Origin: Mycobacterium interjectum
Lineage (GTDB): Bacteria > Actinomycetota > Actinomycetes > Mycobacteriales > Mycobacteriaceae
Assembly: GCA_002102225.1 (NCBI GenBank)
Contig: LQPB01000090.1
Location: 248,001-312,000 of the forward strand
DNA length: 64,000 nt
Reading direction: 5' to 3'
Position 1 is the stretch's first letter. Each line of letters starts with the position of its first letter. Under the pieces are notes generated by a model. That model searched no databases, had not been told where the DNA came from, and worked only from the letters and a program-made list of their open reading frames with translations. Positions 59,906 through 64,000 of the stretch are shown in pieces. Both the position numbers and the translations under genes were made by a program.

Positions 59906-60823
59906 TTGGTTTCATCGGCTTCCTCTGGGTCGGGCGGCGCGGACCCCAATGGCCGCGCCGACCCGAACGCGCTGGTCGACAACGCGAGCGCCGAACGCGC
60001 TCTGGAGGATCTACGGGCCAGCGCCGCCGACGAAGGGCGCCCGCAGCCACCGATCGACCTGACCGCCGCCGCGTTCTTCGACGTGGACAACACCCTGGTG
60101 CAGGGCTCCTCGGCGGTGCACTTCGGGCGCGGGCTGGCCGCGCGCAACTACTTCACCTATCGGGACGTGCTCGGATTCATCTACGCCCAGGCCAAGTTCC
60201 AGCTGCTGGGCACGGAGAACAGCGACGACGTCGCGGCCGGCCGGCGCAAGGCGCTCGCCTTCATCGAGGGCCGCTCGGTCGAGCAGCTGGTCTCGCTGGG
60301 CGAGGAGATCTACGACGAGATCATCGCCGACAAGATCTGGGCCGGCACCCGCGCGCTGACGCAGATGCACCTCGACGCCGGCCAGCAGGTGTGGCTGATC
60401 ACCGCCACCCCGTACGAGCTCGCGGCGACGATCGCCCGGCGGCTGGGGCTGACCGGCGCGCTGGGGACCGTCGCCGAATCGGTCGACGGCGTTTTCACGG
60501 GCCGGCTGGTCGGCGAGATCCTGCACGGCCCCGGCAAGGCCCATGCCGTGCGCTCGCTGGCCATCCGCGAGGGCCTCAACCTCAAGCGCTGCACCGCCTA
60601 TTCCGACAGCTACAACGACGTGCCCATGCTGTCGCTGGTCGGCACGGCGGTCGCCATCAACCCCGACGCACGGCTGCGGGCCCTGGCCCGCGAACGAGGT
60701 TGGGAGATCCGCGACTTTCGCACCGCGCGCAAGGCCGCCCGGATCGGGGTGCCGTCGGCGTTGGCCCTGGGCGCGGCGGGCGGCGCGCTGGCGGCACTGG
60801 CGTCAAGGCGCCAATCGCGCTGA
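59906..60823 (+). CDS. serB1: HAD-superfamily phosphatase, SerB1-like
   Basis: A 305-residue HAD hydrolase of the phosphoserine-phosphatase group. The catalytic motif is FFDVDNTLVQG, motif II WLITATPYE, and motif III/IV YSDSYNDVPML. A disordered N-terminus of about 50 residues and a C-terminal hydrophobic Ala-rich segment flank the domain. TTG at 59906 with AGGAGG eight bases upstream. Phosphoserine as substrate is not certain; Rv0505c-like. Confidence 0.88.
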   Translation: MVSSASSGSGGADPNGRADPNALVDNASAERALEDLRASAADEGRPQPPIDLTAAAFFDVDNTLVQGSSAVHFGRGLAARNYFTYRDVLGFIYAQAKFQLLGTENSDDVAAGRRKALAFIEGRSVEQLVSLGEEIYDEIIADKIWAGTRALTQMHLDAGQQVWLITATPYELAATIARRLGLTGALGTVAESVDGVFTGRLVGEILHGPGKAHAVRSLAIREGLNLKRCTAYSDSYNDVPMLSLVGTAVAINPDARLRALARERGWEIRDFRTARKAARIGVPSALALGAAGGALAALASRRQSR

Positions 60824-60867
60824 TAGGCTGCGCCGCTGAGACGTAATCGAGCGGGGAGCACAGCGGC

Positions 60868-61380
60868 ATGACCATCCCAGAATCAGCCCAAGACCTCATC
60901 GGCAGCCATTACCGGGCACCGGATTATTTCCAGGTCGGGCGCGAAAAGATTCGGGAGTTCGCGCAGGCGATCAAAGACGAGCACCCGACGCACTACAGCG
61001 AGGCCGACGCCGAGGCCGCCGGCTATCCCGCGCTCTTGGCGCCGCTGACCTTCCTGGCCATCGCGGGGCGGCGTGTGCAATTGGAGATTTTCACCAAGTT
61101 CAACATCCCGATCAACATCGCCCGGATCATGCACCGCGACCAGAAATTTCAGTATCACCGCCCGATCCTGGCCCACGATAGGCTGTACTTCGACACCTAC
61201 TTAGACTCAGTGATCGAGTCCCACGGCGCGGTGATCGTTGAGATCCGCAGCGAAGTCACAGACGCCGAGGGCAAGCCGGTCGTCACCAGCGTCGTTACGA
61301 TGCTGGGGGAAGCCGCACACCAGGACGCAGGCGCTGAAGAAACCGTCGCCGCGGTCGCATCCATATCAGCCGGAAAGTAG
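60868..61380 (+). CDS. HadA-like MaoC-fold hydratase, Rv0504c-like
   Basis: A 170-residue hot-dog-fold protein of the FAS1-type dehydratase N-terminal group, related to HadA. YRAPDYFQVGREKIREFAQAI and YPALLAPLTFLAI are family blocks. It lacks the HadB-type Asp-His dyad in plain view. ATG at 60868; a cmaA2 gene follows after 11 bases, suggesting shared mycolic acid function. Confidence 0.87.
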   Translation: MTIPESAQDLIGSHYRAPDYFQVGREKIREFAQAIKDEHPTHYSEADAEAAGYPALLAPLTFLAIAGRRVQLEIFTKFNIPINIARIMHRDQKFQYHRPILAHDRLYFDTYLDSVIESHGAVIVEIRSEVTDAEGKPVVTSVVTMLGEAAHQDAGAEETVAAVASISAGK

Positions 61381-61391
61381 GGGCGATTCCA

Positions 61392-62300
61392 ATGGCACAG
61401 AGCGAATCGGGTGGCACCCACCTGAAGCCGCCGGTCGAGGCAGTCCGATCCCATTACGACAAGTCGAACGAGTTTTTCAAGCTGTGGCTCGACCCGTCGA
61501 TGACGTACAGCTGCGGTTACTGGGAAGAGGGCGCCAAGACGCTGGAAGAGGCCCAGTACGCCAAGCGCAAGCTCGCCCTGGACAAGCTCAACCTCGAGCC
61601 CGGCATGACGCTGCTCGACATCGGCTCCGGCTGGGGCTCGACCATGCGGCACGCCGTCGAGGAATACGACGTGAACGTCATCGGCCTGACGCTGAGCGAG
61701 AACCAGTACGCCCACTGTGTGGCCGAGTTCGACAAAATGGACAGCCCCCGCCGCAAAGAGGTGCGGATCCAGGGCTGGGAGGAATTCCCCGAGGACGAGC
61801 GGATCGACCGCATCGTGTCGCTGGGTGCGTTCGAGCACTTCGCCGACGGAGCCGGCGACGCCGGCTACGAGCGTTACGGCGTCTTCTTCAAGAAGTTCTA
61901 CAACTTGCTGCCCGACGACGGCCGGATGCTGTTGCACAGCATCGTGGTGCCCACCGCCGAGGAGGGCAAGGCTCTGGGCTTGAAGACCACGATGAGCTTG
62001 CTGCGATTCATCAGTTTCATCCTGAGGGAGATCTACCCGGGCGGCAGGTTGCCTCAGGTCGAGCAGGTCGATCGGTACTCCACCGAGGCCGGTTTCAAGA
62101 TCGACCGCCATCACTTCATCGGCAAGAACTACGTTCCGACGCTGACGGCCTGGGCGGACGCTCTCGAGGCACACAAGGACGAGGCGATCGCTCTCAAGGG
62201 TCAGGAGACCTACGACATCTACCTGCACTACCTGCGGGGCTGCTCGGACCTGTTCCGCGACGGCTACACGAACGTGTGCCAGTTCACCATGGTCAAGTAG
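61392..62300 (+). CDS. cmaA2: Cyclopropane mycolic acid synthase CmaA2
   Basis: SAM-dependent enzyme that makes cyclopropane rings on mycolic acids. The 302-residue product has motif I LLDIGSGWGSTM, VIGLTLSENQYAHC, and the SLGAFEHFADG and YLHYLRGCSDLF blocks of the family. Normal length. It ends convergently with the acyltransferase gene. Assignment to CmaA2 over other paralogues rests on gene order (serB1, hydratase, cmaA2). Confidence 0.93.
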   Translation: MAQSESGGTHLKPPVEAVRSHYDKSNEFFKLWLDPSMTYSCGYWEEGAKTLEEAQYAKRKLALDKLNLEPGMTLLDIGSGWGSTMRHAVEEYDVNVIGLTLSENQYAHCVAEFDKMDSPRRKEVRIQGWEEFPEDERIDRIVSLGAFEHFADGAGDAGYERYGVFFKKFYNLLPDDGRMLLHSIVVPTAEEGKALGLKTTMSLLRFISFILREIYPGGRLPQVEQVDRYSTEAGFKIDRHHFIGKNYVPTLTAWADALEAHKDEAIALKGQETYDIYLHYLRGCSDLFRDGYTNVCQFTMVK

Positions 62301-62309
62301 CGAAAAGGC

Positions 62310-63377
62310 TCAGCCGAAAAAGATATTGCGACGGCCGGCCAGCAGACGGTACAGCGTCTGCTGGATCGTCTCGCGCACCTGATCGGTCAGCTCGAAGGTG
62401 ACCATCGGGTCCTCGGCGTCGGACGCCGCATAGTCGTTCGTGTAGATCGGCTCACCGAATGCGATGCGCCACTTCGACGGCAGCGGCACCAGGCCCGCGG
62501 GCCCGGCCAGCGGGAACAGCGGGGTGACCGGGAAGTACGGCAACCCGAACAGCCGCGCCAGCAGCTTGACGTCGGTGAGCATCGGGTAGATCTCTTCGGA
62601 GCCGACGATCGAGCACGGGACGATCGGGGCCTTGGTGCGCAGCGCCGCCGTCACGAAGCCGCCGCGCCCGAACCGCTGCAACCGGTAACGGTCCTCGAAC
62701 CGCTTGCCCAGACCCTTGTAGCCCTCGGGGAACACCGCGGTGAGTTCGCCGGCGGCCAGCAGGCGATGCGCGTCCGTCGTGCAGGCCATGGTGTGGCCCG
62801 CCTTGCGGGCGGCTTCGCCGACCACGGGCAGGTCGAACACCATGTCGGCGGCCAGCAGCCGCAGGTCGCGCTGCGCCGGATGCTCGTCGTGCACGGCCAC
62901 CGACAGCATCAACCCGTCGAACGGCAACACCCCGGCGTGGTTGGCCACCACCAACGCGGCGCCCTCGCTCGGCAGGTTCTCGACGCCGCTGACCTCGACC
63001 CGGAACCACGACCGGAAGAAGAAGCGCAGCAAAGGCCGAACGATCGCGCTGTTGAAGTGCGGGTCGAACCCGAACTCGTCGACGGTGTAGTCGCCGGTGA
63101 AGCGCTGGCGCAGGAAGCCCGCGACCGCGGCGACCTTCTGCGCGAGGTCGTTGAGCGGCGCGTCGGGGGCGGAAGTCGCGCCGGCGGCGCGGCGGTGTTC
63201 GTCGATTTCGCGAACGACCGCGGCGATCTGTTCGGCCGACGCCCGGCCGCGCGGATCCGAGAGCAAGGAGGGATGTTGACGGGACGACTCAGCCCGCTGA
63301 TCGGCTTTACGCCGCGCTGCTACCCGACCCCGATTCGTATGCAGTGGAATGACGTTCGCTCTGGTTTCGCCAGCCAC
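62310..63377 (-). CDS. PlsC-type acyltransferase, Rv0502-like
   Basis: A 355-residue lysophospholipid/glycerolipid acyltransferase family protein. NHAGVLPFDG carries the His and Asp (spaced six apart, as in the diacylglycerol-acyltransferase-like branch), and VFPEGYKG is the glycerol-phosphate motif. GTG at 63377 has AGGTAGG upstream and lies five bases after galE2; ATG 63401 would overlap galE2. Substrate unknown. Confidence 0.87.
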   Translation of the reverse strand: MAGETRANVIPLHTNRGRVAARRKADQRAESSRQHPSLLSDPRGRASAEQIAAVVREIDEHRRAAGATSAPDAPLNDLAQKVAAVAGFLRQRFTGDYTVDEFGFDPHFNSAIVRPLLRFFFRSWFRVEVSGVENLPSEGAALVVANHAGVLPFDGLMLSVAVHDEHPAQRDLRLLAADMVFDLPVVGEAARKAGHTMACTTDAHRLLAAGELTAVFPEGYKGLGKRFEDRYRLQRFGRGGFVTAALRTKAPIVPCSIVGSEEIYPMLTDVKLLARLFGLPYFPVTPLFPLAGPAGLVPLPSKWRIAFGEPIYTNDYAASDAEDPMVTFELTDQVRETIQQTLYRLLAGRRNIFFG

Positions 63378-63382
63378 GATAC

Positions 63383-64000
63383 CTACCTGCCCCCACCCCA
63401 TGGAATTGCATTTCGGCTTCCCCAGCGCTGCGCTAATGCTATGGCGCGACCCTCCAGGGAGCGTACCCGATCGGGGTCGATTATGGGAGTCAGGCCACGG
63501 CCGCGGACGTAGTCGTCGAACGCCTCGGCCGTCGTCCATTTCGGCTGGTAGCCCAGTTCCGTGCGCATTCTCGTGGTGTCCATGACGCGGCCGTAACTCA
63601 AATAATCAAACTGATCGCGAGTGATCTCGGTATAGCGGTTAGCCCGTCTCAGCGAATCCAGCGCCCACACGCCAAAACCGGGCACCGGCACGGGGATTCG
63701 GCCCGCCCGCCGGATCGCCTGGGACAGCATGATGATGCCGTCGGCGCCGATGTTGAACGTGCCGGCCTTGCCCGCCATCGCCGCGCGCTCCAGGGCACCC
63801 AGCGCGTCCTGCTCGTGCAGCAGCTGCAATCGCGCGTCGCGGCCGAACATGGTCGGGACCAACGGCCCGGCCAGATAGCGCGACAGCGAGGTGTCCATCG
63901 CCGGGCCGATCATGTTGGCCAGCCGCAGAATCGTCACCGCGATGTCGGGCCGGCGCCGCCCCAGCCCGCGCACGTAACCCTCGATGTCGAGGCTGTCCTT
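63383..64000 (-). CDS. galE2: NAD-dependent sugar epimerase GalE2, 3' part
   Basis: The frame is open to the window edge, so the start and Rossmann motif are outside. The 205 residues seen are the C-terminal half of an extended SDR: TILRLANMIGP, LHEQDALGALERA and NIGADGIIMLSQA, the block after the YxxxK site. Ends GGGR. Rv0501-like by order; it heads the unit with the acyltransferase. Confidence 0.88.
   Translation of the reverse strand, partial: KDSLDIEGYVRGLGRRRPDIAVTILRLANMIGPAMDTSLSRYLAGPLVPTMFGRDARLQLLHEQDALGALERAAMAGKAGTFNIGADGIIMLSQAIRRAGRIPVPVPGFGVWALDSLRRANRYTEITRDQFDYLSYGRVMDTTRMRTELGYQPKWTTAEAFDDYVRGRGLTPIIDPDRVRSLEGRAIALAQRWGSRNAIPWGGGR

Overview
The window is chromosomal DNA of a slow-growing, non-tuberculous Mycobacterium, most like the Mycobacterium avium complex. 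The evidence is very high G+C, frequent GTG and TTG starts, start/stop overlaps of one to four bases, a mycolic acid cyclopropane synthase, a WXG100 pair, and a gene order that I recognise from memory as the inverse of M. tuberculosis H37Rv Rv0561c to Rv0501. No rRNA, tRNA, CRISPR array, insertion sequence or prophage gene was seen. Gene density is high and no gene-free stretch reaches 300 bases. Rv names are used as family labels from memory; no database search was run.

Region 1 (1 to about 23,900) is the menaquinone region: menJ (cut by the window edge), the Rv0560c-type methyltransferase with its palindromic promoter, a small secreted protein, menH/ubiE, mgtA, menD, bpoC, menC, an amidohydrolase, fadD8, menB, an SDR, a glyoxalase-like protein, pitA and menE. 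Several pieces interrupt the order I know from M. tuberculosis. They are a MarR / sulfotransferase / DUF1214 module (2,961 to 5,968) and a TetR / aldo-keto reductase / DUF385 / lipoprotein block (14,475 to 17,158) standing where vapBC3 would be and running by overlapping codons into menB. A third, a TetR / O-methyltransferase module (23,983 to 25,860), follows region 1.

Region 2 (25,898 to 34,275) holds cell-envelope and nucleotide-sugar genes: DUF2064 and GT2 glycosyltransferases, a Thr/Pro-rich membrane protein, a multi-pass membrane protein, galE3, an MTAP-type phosphorylase, menA, and small membrane proteins. A long imperfect hairpin lies after menA, where fabH and a PE_PGRS gene would be expected.

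Region 3 (34,283 to 41,554) is a ParA-like ATPase followed by a tightly overlapping cytochrome c and heme run: hemL, a histidine phosphatase, a thioredoxin-like lipoprotein, ccdA, resB and ccsB, all read on the minus strand.

Region 4 (41,600 to 52,900) is more variable: two proteins of unknown family, a DUF385 protein, an amino acid permease, a methyltransferase, an LLM monooxygenase, a Tat-exported esterase, an acyltransferase-SGNH fusion, a 38-residue membrane protein, a separate SGNH/acyltransferase pair, and an OprA-like STAS protein.

Region 5 (52,882 to 64,000) carries hemB, hemD, hemC and hemA with two small membrane proteins and a glutaredoxin-like protein. It continues with an orphan WXG100 pair (where mmpS2/mmpL2 would be expected), serB1, a HadA-like hydratase, cmaA2, a PlsC-type acyltransferase and the 3' part of galE2.

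The most notable signals are three local regulator modules with clear palindromic operators, the orphan WXG100 pair with one YxxxE motif, the hairpin after menA whose only internal mismatches become G-U pairs in the plus-strand RNA, and the coupling of menB to a TetR-controlled accessory operon.
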